Assembly: GCF_002836975.1 (NCBI RefSeq)
Contig: NZ_NIJK01000054.1
Coordinates: forward strand, 142,702 to 206,701
From: Shewanella indica
GTDB lineage: Bacteria; Pseudomonadota; Gammaproteobacteria; Enterobacterales; Shewanellaceae
Direction: 5' to 3'
Length of the DNA: 64,000 bases
Both the position numbers and the translations under genes were made by a program. The notes below the pieces were generated by a model that was given only the letters and a program-made list of their open reading frames with translations, was not told where the DNA came from and made no database searches. Shown piece by piece: positions 43,270-52,223 of the stretch. Positions within the stretch are counted from its first letter, which is position 1; the number at the start of each line of letters is the position of its first letter.

Positions 43270-44273
43270 CAACAGATCCTCGGCAACAGTTCGCCCTGTG
43301 GCAGATCCAAATAACGGCGACTGCCCCAGGCCGATTCCAGTACCACTTTACCCGGATGTTGTGCGCCTACTTCGCCTATGATGCAGGCCTGGTCGCAATG
43401 GCCGAAGCGGCGCATGATTTCGACCGCGCCTTCGGCGAGTTCGCGGGGCAGGGCGACGACAAAGCTGCCTTCGTTGGCGAGATCCCAGGGCTCAAAACCG
43501 TAGAGTTCACAGACGCCACGTACCTCATCACAGACGGGAATGGCGGTTTCTCTGAGGGTAATGCCCTTGTTAGAGGCCTTGGCCCACTCGTTGAGCACGG
43601 CCGACAAGCCGCCGCGGGTGGCGTCACGCATGGCGTGGATCTCAAGATTGGCGGCGATCAGTTGCTCCACCACATTCCAGAGCACGGCGCAGTCGGAGCT
43701 GAGTTCAGACTCCAGCTCCAGCCCTTCACGGGCACTCAGGATGGCGGCGCCGTGACGGCCTATGTCCCGCGAAAGCAAGATGGCATCGCCGTTTCTTAGC
43801 GCATGAGCCGAAATGCCCGGCTTGAGAATGCGGCCTACCCCTGAGGTATTGATGAAAATGCCGTCGGCGCAGCCTTTGGGCACTACCTTGGTATCGCCGC
43901 AGACGATGCGGGCTCCGCATTGAGACAGGGCATCGGCCATGCTGGCGACTATCTGTTTCAGACGGCTGATTTCAAAGCCTTCTTCTATGATAAAACCGCA
44001 GCTTAAATATTGCGGCTCGGCGCCCATCATAGCTAAGTCGTTGACTGTGCCGGCAATGGCCAGCTTGCCGATGTCGCCGCCTTTGAAGAACAGCGGCGCT
44101 ACGGTAAATGAGTCTGTGGTAAAGGCGCAATCGCCGCCAAGATGCAAACAGGCGGCGTCTTCTTCGCGTCTGAGAATGGGGTTATCGAAGGCATCGAAAA
44201 ACAGCTTGTTGATCAGCTCAGCCATTTCCCGGCCACCGCCGCCATGGCTCAGTTGTACTCGTTTATCGGACAT
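43269..44273 (-). CDS. hypE: Hydrogenase maturation protein HypE (carbamoyl dehydratase)
   Basis: Converts the carbamoyl group delivered by HypF to cyanide for the Fe(CN)2CO site. N-terminus VQLSHGGGGREMAELI, ATP-binding AmidoS/PurM-type features (DSFTVAPLFFKGGDIGKLAI), and the C-terminal PRIC, whose Cys carries the thiocarboxamide and thiocyanate. 334 aa. Overlaps hypD and hypA by four or fewer bases each, indicating translational coupling. Confidence 0.96.
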   Translation of the reverse strand: MSDKRVQLSHGGGGREMAELINKLFFDAFDNPILRREEDAACLHLGGDCAFTTDSFTVAPLFFKGGDIGKLAIAGTVNDLAMMGAEPQYLSCGFIIEEGFEISRLKQIVASMADALSQCGARIVCGDTKVVPKGCADGIFINTSGVGRILKPGISAHALRNGDAILLSRDIGRHGAAILSAREGLELESELSSDCAVLWNVVEQLIAANLEIHAMRDATRGGLSAVLNEWAKASNKGITLRETAIPVCDEVRGVCELYGFEPWDLANEGSFVVALPRELAEGAVEIMRRFGHCDQACIIGEVGAQHPGKVVLESAWGSRRYLDLPQGELLPRIC

Positions 44274-45397
44274 CAGTTTACTCCGGCATATCTGTAATAG
44301 GCATTGCAGGCGCCTTCAGAGCTGACCATGCAACTGCCGAGCGGTGTTTGCGGGGTGCAGCCGCGGCCAAATACTTTGCAATCCTTGGGATTGGCCATGC
44401 CGCGCAGAATATCGCCGCATTGGCAGGCTTTGTGATCGTCTATCTGTTTCACCGGCAAGCGCTCGGCAAAGCGGCGTTCGGCATCCCTGTGGCCGTATTC
44501 GGGTTTCAGCATCAGTGCCGAGTCGGCAATGGGGCCAAGGCCGCGCCAACGAAAACTGGGGCGTACCTTAAAGAACTGCGCTACCTTTTGCTGCGCCAAT
44601 AGATTGCCCTGTTCGCTGACGGCGCGTTGATACTGGTTTTCCAGTTCACAGCGGCCGCTGACTTTCTGTTTGACCAGCGCGAGAATGGATTGCATGACAT
44701 CCACAGGCTCGAAGCCCGAGACCACCACAGGGGTGTGATAACGTTCCACCGCCGGACGATAGATGCGGGCGCCGCTGATAACACTGACGTGGGCCGGGCC
44801 GATAAAGGCGTTGACCTTGGTCTCGGGGTGGCTCATTACCGCATCTATTGCCGGTGGTACCAGCACATGGTTGATATGAAACAAGAGGTTACTAAGGCCC
44901 TTGGCTTCGGCTTGCTCCAGCAGTACCGCCGTCATCGGCGTGGAGGTTTCAAAGCCGATGGCAAAATAGACTATGGTCTTGTCCGGGTTATCGGCGGCGA
45001 TTTTCAGCGTATCGAGCGGGGCATAGACGGCGCGGATATCATGGCCTTCGGCGCGCACCGAGGCGAGCGAGCCCTTGGAGCCGGGAACCCGGATCATATC
45101 GCCCAGGGTCACCAAGATCACATCATCGAGGCGGGCGAGGGCGGCGGCCTGATCTATCCGCTCTTTGGGCATGACACATACCGGGCAACCCGGGCCATGG
45201 ATGAAATGGATATTCTCCGGCAGCAGCTGCAGTAGGCCATATTTCATTATGGTGTGGGTGTGGCCGCCGCAGACCTCCATGATATTGAGCGGCTCGGCCA
45301 GCTTGGGAGCCAGTGCGGCGATTTCCTCGGCCAGATTTCGGATAGTGGCCGGGCAGCGAAAGCCGTCGTACAGCTGCTTGAGTTCAAGCTCTGCCAT
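44273..45397 (-). CDS. hypD: Hydrogenase maturation protein HypD
   Basis: Scaffold [4Fe-4S] protein that assembles Fe(CN)2CO with HypC. Signatures: MEVCGGHTHTIMKYGL, FIHGPGCPVCVMP, FAIGFETSTPMTA, KACQCGDILRGMANPKDCK and the C-terminal CTPQTPLGSCMVSSEGACNA. 374 aa. Overlaps hypC by 14 bases. Confidence 0.96.
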   Translation of the reverse strand: MAELELKQLYDGFRCPATIRNLAEEIAALAPKLAEPLNIMEVCGGHTHTIMKYGLLQLLPENIHFIHGPGCPVCVMPKERIDQAAALARLDDVILVTLGDMIRVPGSKGSLASVRAEGHDIRAVYAPLDTLKIAADNPDKTIVYFAIGFETSTPMTAVLLEQAEAKGLSNLLFHINHVLVPPAIDAVMSHPETKVNAFIGPAHVSVISGARIYRPAVERYHTPVVVSGFEPVDVMQSILALVKQKVSGRCELENQYQRAVSEQGNLLAQQKVAQFFKVRPSFRWRGLGPIADSALMLKPEYGHRDAERRFAERLPVKQIDDHKACQCGDILRGMANPKDCKVFGRGCTPQTPLGSCMVSSEGACNAYYRYAGVN

Positions 45398-45632
45398 CTT
45401 CCGCCTCCAGTTTGGCCGCTATCTCACGGTACAGCGCCAGGCTCTCGGCGGCAGATTCGGCATCTATCTTGTTCATCACAAAGCCGATATGGATAAGCAC
45501 ATAGTCACCAATGGCAAGCGGTTCATCCAACAGATGACAGCTCACAGTGCGTTTAACCCCCAGGGTCTCCACGGTAACGCTCTGGCTTTCGGGGTGCAGC
45601 TCCACTACCTGGGATGGGATAGACAAACACAT
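45384..45632 (-). CDS. hypC: Hydrogenase assembly chaperone HypC
   Basis: 82 aa. MCLSIPSQVVEL has the essential Cys2 that coordinates iron and binds the large-subunit precursor. The continuation GDYVLIHIGFVMNKID is typical. Stop of hypB and start overlap at 45632. A separate hydrogenase-specific HypC (HybG-like) is not present in the window. Confidence 0.95.
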   Translation of the reverse strand: MCLSIPSQVVELHPESQSVTVETLGVKRTVSCHLLDEPLAIGDYVLIHIGFVMNKIDAESAAESLALYREIAAKLEAEDGRA

Positions 45633-46501
45633 CAGCAGGCCTCCGAAGTGCGCTCGGCAAAGGCGGCGAGCTGCTTATCCAGCCACAGGGCGACCCGGGT
45701 CAAACTGGCGGGATCTTTGGTAGAGACTTCCAATACCTCGGCCTTGGGGTTGAGTTTACTCACCTGGGCGCGGGCCTCGGAGACATTAAAGTCAAAGTAG
45801 GGCAGCAGATCGCACTTGGTCAGCAGCACCAGATCGGCGCGGTGGAACATCACAGGATATTTTTCAATCTTGTCGTCGCCCTCGGGGATGGAAACCAGCA
45901 CAATATTCATGTGGGTGCCCACATCATAACTGGCCGGGCACACCAGGTTGCCGACGTTCTCGACAAAGCAGATATCCATGTTGTCGAGCGCTTGCTGGTG
46001 CAGGGCACCGTGCACCATAAAGGCATCCAGGTGGCAGGCGCTGCCGGTTTGGATCTGAATCGCTTCTATGCCCTTGGCCTTGAGGCGGTCGGCATCCCGC
46101 GAGGTTTCCAGATCGCCCTCAATGACGCAGTATTTTTTGTCTGTATAGGCACCAAGATGCTCCAGCAGGCTGGTTTTGCCACTGCCGGGGCTACTCATGA
46201 TATTGAAGGCCATCACCCCGTGGGATTCGAAGTGTTCACGGTTGTGCTGGGCTTCGATATCGTTTTTGTCGAGGATCTTGTGGATCACCGACAGTGTCTT
46301 GCTGTCGTTCAGCTGTGGGTTGGTGTGTACTGTGCCATGGCTGTGAGAATGGCTATGAGAATGGCTATGAGAATGCTCATGGGAATGGTCATGAAAGTGA
46401 TCGTGACCGTGATTGTGATCGTGTCCGTGAGAATGACCATGCTCGTGAGAATGATGCCCGCCGTTGCCCCTGGGCAGTGAACATCCGCAATCTTTACACA
46501 T
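45632..46501 (-). CDS. hypB: Hydrogenase nickel incorporation GTPase HypB
   Basis: GTPase inserting nickel. MCKDCGCSLPRGN has the high-affinity CxxCGC Ni site. A His-rich stretch from about residue 16 to 55 (GHSHGHDHNHGHDHFHDH, then HSHSHSH) can store nickel. G domain: FNIMSSPGSGKTSLLEHL (P-loop), FVENVGNLVCPASYDVG and LTKCDLLPYFDF. ATG 46501 is preceded by AGGGAG; the frame runs 22 codons further but that leader lacks the conserved start. hypF lies 75 bases upstream. Confidence 0.96.
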   Translation of the reverse strand: MCKDCGCSLPRGNGGHHSHEHGHSHGHDHNHGHDHFHDHSHEHSHSHSHSHSHSHGTVHTNPQLNDSKTLSVIHKILDKNDIEAQHNREHFESHGVMAFNIMSSPGSGKTSLLEHLGAYTDKKYCVIEGDLETSRDADRLKAKGIEAIQIQTGSACHLDAFMVHGALHQQALDNMDICFVENVGNLVCPASYDVGTHMNIVLVSIPEGDDKIEKYPVMFHRADLVLLTKCDLLPYFDFNVSEARAQVSKLNPKAEVLEVSTKDPASLTRVALWLDKQLAAFAERTSEAC

Positions 46502-46576
46502 AATGAACTCCCTTTGGTTCCTTAATCTGAGCATGCGCCGCTTTGGCGGCAGATGCCTTGATATCAATCAGTAATT

Positions 46577-49063
46577 TCAACGTTCGACCAAGCTCTGTGT
46601 GAGCCCGGGTTGATGTAATCCATACCAGAGCTGCCCGAGGGCGATACCGCCATCATTGACCGGCACCAGGCCGGGTTTCAAGCGGTGAAATTCAAGCCGG
46701 GCGAGTTCCCGGTGGCAGTATTCACTGAGAAGCCTACTTTGAAACACGCCGCCGCTCAGTACCAGCGGCAGCTCGTCTATTCCTTCGGCCTTGAGCCAGT
46801 TACGGGCCTTGAGCGCCGCGGTAATAATCCCTTTGCCTATGGCCTGAATAAAGGCCAGCGCCAGCAGTTCACTGTCCGGCTCGGTGCGCCAGGCTAGCAG
46901 CAGCGCCGAAAATAACGGCGCGCTTTGCCACTGCCCAAGCACCAGTTCGGCGCGAGTGTTAGTCGGCTCGAGCTCATGTTCAAGCTTCAGCTCTAAGCCA
47001 AGCTTCTCAACCCTTTGCTGTTTCCCGGCGGCAATGGCCCTGCGGGCAAGGGTTTCCAGGATAATCCCGGCTTGGCCTTCATATTGGCTGAGTCTCAAGT
47101 TCGCCAGCAGCGCGGCGGCGGCATCGAATAAACGGCCGATGGAATGGCTCTTGGGACCTATGCCACTGTTGGCGAGCTTGCCAAGGTTGGCCAGCTTGGC
47201 TGCAGGCTCGGCGGCAAAGACCGCCAATTGCTGCAACTCTTCAATACCATGGTTTTGCAACAGCAGGCTATAGAGTAGGCGCCAAGGCTCGCGAATGGCC
47301 TGATCGCCACCGAGCAGTGTCATCGGGCTCAGGGTTGCCAGGCGCTGAAAGCCCTGACAATCTGCCAGCAGCAGTTCTCCGCCCCAGAGCTGGTTGTCAT
47401 CTCCAAGCCCTGTGCCATCAAAGCTGAAGCCCAGCACCTTGCCGCTGTAATCATTGGCAGCCATCACCGCCAGCAGATGGGCGAAGTGATGTTGCACCTC
47501 AAGCTGCCGAGCACTTTGCCGCTCGGCCCAGCGGCTGGAGGCGTAGTCGGGGTGTTTATCGCGGATGATGGCCTCGGGTTCAAAGCGGTACAGGCGCTGG
47601 AAACTCTGCAAAGTGCGCTCGAAATAGCCTTCAGCCTCAACACTGAAAAGATCGCCGATATGGGGGCTGATATAGAGCTGATTACCGATATTGAGCGCCA
47701 GGGTGTTTTTCTGTTGTGGGCCCACGGCCAGCAGTGACGGCAGCTTGTTGGAGCAGTTGTCTCCAGAGTCCTTACTCGCCAAGCTCTTGCTTGCTTTGTT
47801 CATGCTCGCCAAGCTTTTGCTTACTATGTTCATGCTCGCCAAGCTCTTGCTTGGCAGGCTCAGCGGTGCATAACCGCGGGCGAGACGCAGTATTTGCAGT
47901 TCATCATCCAGCATCTGCACCACAGAGTCGTCACAACCGTTGATGATGGGGCGGTTATGATCCAATACTGCATCGACCACAGCCAGAGGCGGCTTGCCGA
48001 GTTGCTGCAGCACCTCGTCGCCGTCTGTGATAATCGGCTCACCGGAGCGGTTGGCACTGGTGGCCACCAGCGGCCGCTGCAGACCATCGAGCAGCAGGGT
48101 GTGCAGCGGCGTATAGGGCAGGAACAAACCCAGCCGGTCGATATCCGGGGCTATGGCGCTGCTGAGTGCCGGAGCGTCAGCCTGGTGTTGCTTCTTGCCC
48201 ATAAGCACTATTGGCCGCTCTTGACTACTGAGCAGTTGCCATTCGGCGCTTGAGCCTTCGGCATACTGTTTGGCGAACTCGACTGAGGGCATCATCAGTG
48301 CCAGCGGCTTGGCCGGGCGGCACTTGCGGCGCCTAAGTTCAGTGACTGCGTCATGATTACCGGCATCACAGATCAGATGAAAGCCCCCTAGGCCCTTGAT
48401 AGCGAGGATTTTGCCCTGTTCGATAAGGGCAATGGTTTGCGCCAGCGCTTGCTCTCTCTTGGCGAGGATTTCGCCGCCTGCGCCACGCAGTGTCAGCTCG
48501 GGGCCACATTTTGGGCAACTGACCGGCTGGGCGTGATAGCGCCTGTCCATAGGGTCTTCATAGGCTTGGCGACAGGCATCACAGAGCGCAAAGCCCGCCA
48601 TGGCGGTATTGTGTCTGTCGTAGGGCAGGTTGCGGATAATGGTGTATCTGGGGCCACAGTGGGTGCAGTTGGTGAAGGGGTAACCGAAGTGGCGATTATC
48701 GGGATCGCGTATCTCGGCCAGGCAGGCATCGCAGCTGCTCTTGTCGCTGCCCACAGTGACTATGGCCGCCGCTTGCCCCGCACTGCTGTGCGCTATGGTG
48801 AAATCCTGTAAGTCCTGCACTTGGGCATGGCTGACGGTGAGTTCATCAATGCGGCACAGCGGCGGGCGCTCGGTATCGAGCGCGGCTCGAAAGCCTGCCA
48901 GCGCCATCTCCGGACCTTGCACCAATATGCTGACGCCCTGGCCATCGTTGAGCACATGGCCCGTGAGCTGAAAGCGTTTTGCCAACTGGAAAATCCAGGG
49001 GCGAAAACCCACCCCCTGGACTATGCCTTTGATATTGAAGCTTTGGGCAACAAGCGCTGTCAT
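46577..49063 (-). CDS. hypF: Carbamoyltransferase HypF
   Basis: Makes the carbamoyl group for cyanide ligands. 828 aa. Acylphosphatase domain (FNIKGIVQGVGFRPWIFQLA), paired zinc fingers (CDACLAEI, CTHCGPRY, CDACRQAY, CPKCGPEL), YrdC-like domain (AIKGLGGFHLICDA, KPLALMM) and Kae1-like domain (VQHHFAHLLAVMAANDY, LPLVLSGGVFQSRLL). Start ATG 49063 overlaps the stop of the upstream gene; the long N-terminal Arg-rich extension in the open frame is an out-of-frame read of that gene. Residues 404-430 contain a threefold SKSLASMN repeat at the domain junction. Confidence 0.94.
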   Translation of the reverse strand: MTALVAQSFNIKGIVQGVGFRPWIFQLAKRFQLTGHVLNDGQGVSILVQGPEMALAGFRAALDTERPPLCRIDELTVSHAQVQDLQDFTIAHSSAGQAAAIVTVGSDKSSCDACLAEIRDPDNRHFGYPFTNCTHCGPRYTIIRNLPYDRHNTAMAGFALCDACRQAYEDPMDRRYHAQPVSCPKCGPELTLRGAGGEILAKREQALAQTIALIEQGKILAIKGLGGFHLICDAGNHDAVTELRRRKCRPAKPLALMMPSVEFAKQYAEGSSAEWQLLSSQERPIVLMGKKQHQADAPALSSAIAPDIDRLGLFLPYTPLHTLLLDGLQRPLVATSANRSGEPIITDGDEVLQQLGKPPLAVVDAVLDHNRPIINGCDDSVVQMLDDELQILRLARGYAPLSLPSKSLASMNIVSKSLASMNKASKSLASKDSGDNCSNKLPSLLAVGPQQKNTLALNIGNQLYISPHIGDLFSVEAEGYFERTLQSFQRLYRFEPEAIIRDKHPDYASSRWAERQSARQLEVQHHFAHLLAVMAANDYSGKVLGFSFDGTGLGDDNQLWGGELLLADCQGFQRLATLSPMTLLGGDQAIREPWRLLYSLLLQNHGIEELQQLAVFAAEPAAKLANLGKLANSGIGPKSHSIGRLFDAAAALLANLRLSQYEGQAGIILETLARRAIAAGKQQRVEKLGLELKLEHELEPTNTRAELVLGQWQSAPLFSALLLAWRTEPDSELLALAFIQAIGKGIITAALKARNWLKAEGIDELPLVLSGGVFQSRLLSEYCHRELARLEFHRLKPGLVPVNDGGIALGQLWYGLHQPGLTQSLVER
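47775..47852. repeat. 30-base in-frame tandem repeat inside hypF
   Basis: Units at 47775, 47805 and 47835 (last one partial) share CTCGCCAAGCTYTTGCTT. They encode SKSLASMN-type octads in the linker between the YrdC-like and Kae1-like domains. Thirty bases keeps frame. Confidence 0.85.
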
Positions 49064-50946
49064 CAGCGCCTCCTTTGCCTGAGCCAAAGTGCGCCGGCGG
49101 CGAGCAGGGCGCCGTCGAGATCGAGCAGCTGACTGGCCGCCAGTGGGAAGTTTTTGCCGATGCGGATGGCGATTCTCTTGCTCAGAACCGGGTTGGCCAT
49201 GGCGCTGCCGGCCAGAAACACACAATCTATGCCAACGCTGAGATCCAGATGCTCGACCCAGTTGGCCAGATAGTCGGCCAGTGAATCCTGGGCGGCGAAG
49301 CAGAGCTTGGCGGCATCTGTGTCGCCGGCGAGGCGGAAACTCATGACAGTGCCCAGCGTTTTGCACCAGTTAAGGCCGCGCACCGCTTCGCCTTTGGCCA
49401 AGGGGTAATCGATTCGCGGTGCGTTGGCGCCCTTGTAACTCATGGCGGCGGCAATAAAGGCATCTTTAAGCTCTGTGGCCGACTGGCCCTGTTGCCCGAG
49501 CCCACTGATGATGGCGATAACGGCCCACAGTGCATCCAACCCGGGGAAGACAGATAGCTCGCGACTGCCAATATCCAGCAGGCGGTTATAACACTCGGGG
49601 AATTGGTTTTTGAATTTTTGCACCACAGTGCGCTGCGGACTTTGCTCCAGTGCGTGTACTATTTCATAGCCGCTGGCGGGCAGTTGAGTCAGTTCAAAGA
49701 AGCACTCTTGTTTGCCGTCCTTATCCAGATAGCGTATTTGTGAGGGATTCGAGCCGCTGAAATAGAGCAGTGCAGCTTTTTTTATACCGCAGAATTCGGC
49801 CTTAAGCGCGTTGAAGGCGCATTCGGCGCCGTGCTCTGTGGCCACTTGCCAGATATTAGCGTCATTCTCCGTGGCCGCTCTCAATACAATTTGCGGCTCT
49901 TTTTTGTTGCCCAGGTTTTGGACGGTTGCCACTGAATTGCCGAACCTTGCCTCATCGTGCAGGGTTTCCGGCAAGGCATGGCCTGAGCTTACCTTACTCA
50001 GCTGCGCCTGGTGAGCATAGAGCGGCAGATAGTGACCGGCTATCCAGCTTAGCTCTACACGGGAAGGCTGGGATAACTCAACCGCAAACAGATAATCGCA
50101 GCCCTTGATACGCAAATACTCGCAGATGATCAGCAGCAGTCTGCTATCGGCAAACGCCACTGAGTACAAGGGCTGTGTGAGCCTGGGGTGCTGCGAGCAG
50201 GGCCTTAACCGCAGCGCAGGTTTTTCCATCGAAGAAAGCGCCAGCACTTCGGCATCGCTCAGCAGGAAGTGGGCGTTGAGGCTATTGGGATTGCAGCAGA
50301 TAAGTGTTTGGCCGTTGGATATGCCTTGAGGCATATCATCTTGTTTGAGACTCAGTTTTAGGCGCCGATTGCCGCTGTCGGTAAGCGTGAGCGATTTGTC
50401 CTCAAGCAGTTGCTCGGCCATGGCACGGATATCGCTTGGTTGCAGGGCGCAGAGCTCCGGCTCGGCCAATACCGCCTCTTCACCATGACAGTGGGGGCAG
50501 GGCAAACGGATATTGGCAAAATCAGGGTGTTGGTTATCGCCCAAACGTGGCTGGCAGTGCTGACAAAACGCCAGGCTAGGCCGAGTGGCTGCATTGGGAA
50601 GAACGTCGGCTAAAGCCAGTGGTGTGGCGGCGCCGAGCCTTTCCTCTGCCAGTAAAATACGTGAGTCCAGTAAGCTGGTGCTCAAGAGAAAATCACCTGC
50701 AATCTCATCGGCGAGCTGCTCAAGCTCACTCTGGCCCCCCTCGGCTTCGAGAATATATCGCCAGCTGATCCTGGGCGCCTGATGATTGTGCTCAAGGGCG
50801 GCAGCAGCGCTTTGCTTGGCCGCAGATTTCAGCGGCAACAGGGCGATAGTGATATTCAGCTTATCGTAATTAAGATATTGGTTACATAAATGCCCATACC
50901 AAGGCTGCTGCGAGGCGCAGTCAAATTCGAATCTAACGAGTTTCAT
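49063..50946 (-). CDS. HypF-like hydrogenase accessory protein (divergent paralogue)
   Basis: 627 aa, located between the maturation protease and hypF. The N-terminal third has two CxxC knuckles (FCQHCQPRLG, LPCPHCHGEE), reminiscent of the HypF zinc fingers. The C-terminal 200 residues include GLNWCKTLGTVMSF and CVFLAGSAMANPVLSKRIA-like segments ending LDGALLAAGALWL, similar to the HypF Kae1-like end (SGGVFQS...GGIALGQLW). The acylphosphatase and YrdC motifs are not visible, so it probably lacks full HypF activity. ATG 50946 overlaps the protease gene by 14 bases; its stop overlaps the hypF start. A dedicated role in maturing this hydrogenase is inferred from coupling. Confidence 0.6.
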   Translation of the reverse strand: MKLVRFEFDCASQQPWYGHLCNQYLNYDKLNITIALLPLKSAAKQSAAAALEHNHQAPRISWRYILEAEGGQSELEQLADEIAGDFLLSTSLLDSRILLAEERLGAATPLALADVLPNAATRPSLAFCQHCQPRLGDNQHPDFANIRLPCPHCHGEEAVLAEPELCALQPSDIRAMAEQLLEDKSLTLTDSGNRRLKLSLKQDDMPQGISNGQTLICCNPNSLNAHFLLSDAEVLALSSMEKPALRLRPCSQHPRLTQPLYSVAFADSRLLLIICEYLRIKGCDYLFAVELSQPSRVELSWIAGHYLPLYAHQAQLSKVSSGHALPETLHDEARFGNSVATVQNLGNKKEPQIVLRAATENDANIWQVATEHGAECAFNALKAEFCGIKKAALLYFSGSNPSQIRYLDKDGKQECFFELTQLPASGYEIVHALEQSPQRTVVQKFKNQFPECYNRLLDIGSRELSVFPGLDALWAVIAIISGLGQQGQSATELKDAFIAAAMSYKGANAPRIDYPLAKGEAVRGLNWCKTLGTVMSFRLAGDTDAAKLCFAAQDSLADYLANWVEHLDLSVGIDCVFLAGSAMANPVLSKRIAIRIGKNFPLAASQLLDLDGALLAAGALWLRQRRR

Positions 50947-51532
50947 GGGATGTTTCCGGCAGTTTGTCTTCTTCATCGACCTTTGCAGTTACAGACAGCT
51001 TTGGGCGATAGGAGTGGGGAATAAGGGCTTCTATGTCAGTGTTACCGGTTTTTTGGCATTGCCAGCCAAGGTGCTGCAAATAGTTGATAAGCGTGGTTTC
51101 CATCAAGGGCACGGCGGCGGCAATTTGCGGTGTGAGCCCAAGGGTCATGGGTTCAATTACGGTAGGGGTGATCCCAAGCACCATGGTGTGGGGCCTGTCG
51201 CCAAGCATCTCCATCATAATCAGGGTTTGCAGCATTTCCACTTCATGGGCGCTGCCTTGCCAGTCGATTTCAGGGGGAGCCTTATCGAAGTCGAAGAAAT
51301 AGACTTCGCCGGGTTTGGCGCCTGCGGCATTGACGGTATCGACCAAGAGCAAAGCGTCGTACTTGGCGATGATAGGGGTAAGCCCCTGTGCCAGAGTGCC
51401 GCCGTCGAGGAGATCGAGCTGATCGCTTGGGTGAGTAAATTGGTAGTTTTCATTGAGGTAATTGACAAAATGTACGCCGATACCTTCATCGGCGTACAGG
51501 ACATTGCCAATACCCAGCAGCAATATCTTCAT
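50933..51532 (-). CDS. hyaD: Hydrogenase maturation protease (HyaD/HoxM family)
   Basis: Endopeptidase that removes the C-terminal extension of the large subunit after nickel insertion. MKILLLGIGNVLYADEGIGVHFVN has the Glu of the Ni-sensing site; DLLDGGTLAQGL carries the Asp; the conserved His lies in GSAHEVEM. 199 aa. ATG 51532 is preceded by AGAGGTCAG; the frame extends to 51655 but overlaps hyaC. Seven bases downstream of hyaC. Confidence 0.93.
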   Translation of the reverse strand: MKILLLGIGNVLYADEGIGVHFVNYLNENYQFTHPSDQLDLLDGGTLAQGLTPIIAKYDALLLVDTVNAAGAKPGEVYFFDFDKAPPEIDWQGSAHEVEMLQTLIMMEMLGDRPHTMVLGITPTVIEPMTLGLTPQIAAAVPLMETTLINYLQHLGWQCQKTGNTDIEALIPHSYRPKLSVTAKVDEEDKLPETSHETR

Positions 51533-51539
51533 CTGACCT

Positions 51540-52211
51540 CTAGTGCTTGTCCGGGTGATAGTCATAACCCGAGACAATAGAGTCCACTGAGTTATGTTTG
51601 AAGCGGATACCTGTCCAGACTGCCATATAAACGTGGATAACCACGAAGATGACAAAGGCCCAGGTCAGATAGTGGTGCCAGATCCTGACCATAGCCAGAC
51701 CACCCATCTGCGCCGTGATCCAGCCGGAGATATCCCACAGCCAGCCGCCCATACCTTGATGGTAGACGTTGGCATAGAGTACCAGGCCGGTAATACAGAT
51801 CACCGCAGCCATTACAGACACTGCCAGATAGGTCATAAACTGCAGTGGGCCATAGACACCGGCCTTGTTCAGCTTACCCATCCACAGATAGGACTTGAGC
51901 TGAACTATCCAACTCTTCACGCTCATCACATCCCGAAACGAGCGCCGCTCAATATCGCTCTTACTGAAGAAGAACAGATAAGCTCGGGCCAGGGTAATGG
52001 CACAGAGGATAAAGCCGAAGATCAGGTGGGCAAAGCGGATCCAGCCTTGCACCAACACATCACTGGACTCGGGCGCCACCAGAAATGGCCAGGCGATATA
52101 AAAGCCTGTCACTACCAGTACCAAAATGGCCAGCGCTCTGAGCCAGTGAAATATCCGGATCGCGGCGCTGAATACTATCTCCTGTTTATAGGAAACACTC
52201 GATGTAGCCAT
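51540..52211 (-). CDS. hyaC: Ni/Fe-hydrogenase b-type cytochrome subunit
   Basis: Membrane anchor that passes electrons from the small subunit to quinone. Four helices with heme-ligating His: RIFHWLRALAILVLVVTGFY, RFAHLIFGFILCAITLARAY, YLAVSVMAAVICITGLVLYA and RIWHHYLTWAFVIFVVIHVY. 223 aa, standard for the HyaC/HupC family. Lies 12 bases after hyaB. Confidence 0.95.
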   Translation of the reverse strand: MATSSVSYKQEIVFSAAIRIFHWLRALAILVLVVTGFYIAWPFLVAPESSDVLVQGWIRFAHLIFGFILCAITLARAYLFFFSKSDIERRSFRDVMSVKSWIVQLKSYLWMGKLNKAGVYGPLQFMTYLAVSVMAAVICITGLVLYANVYHQGMGGWLWDISGWITAQMGGLAMVRIWHHYLTWAFVIFVVIHVYMAVWTGIRFKHNSVDSIVSGYDYHPDKH

Positions 52212-52223
52212 GACGCTTCCTCC

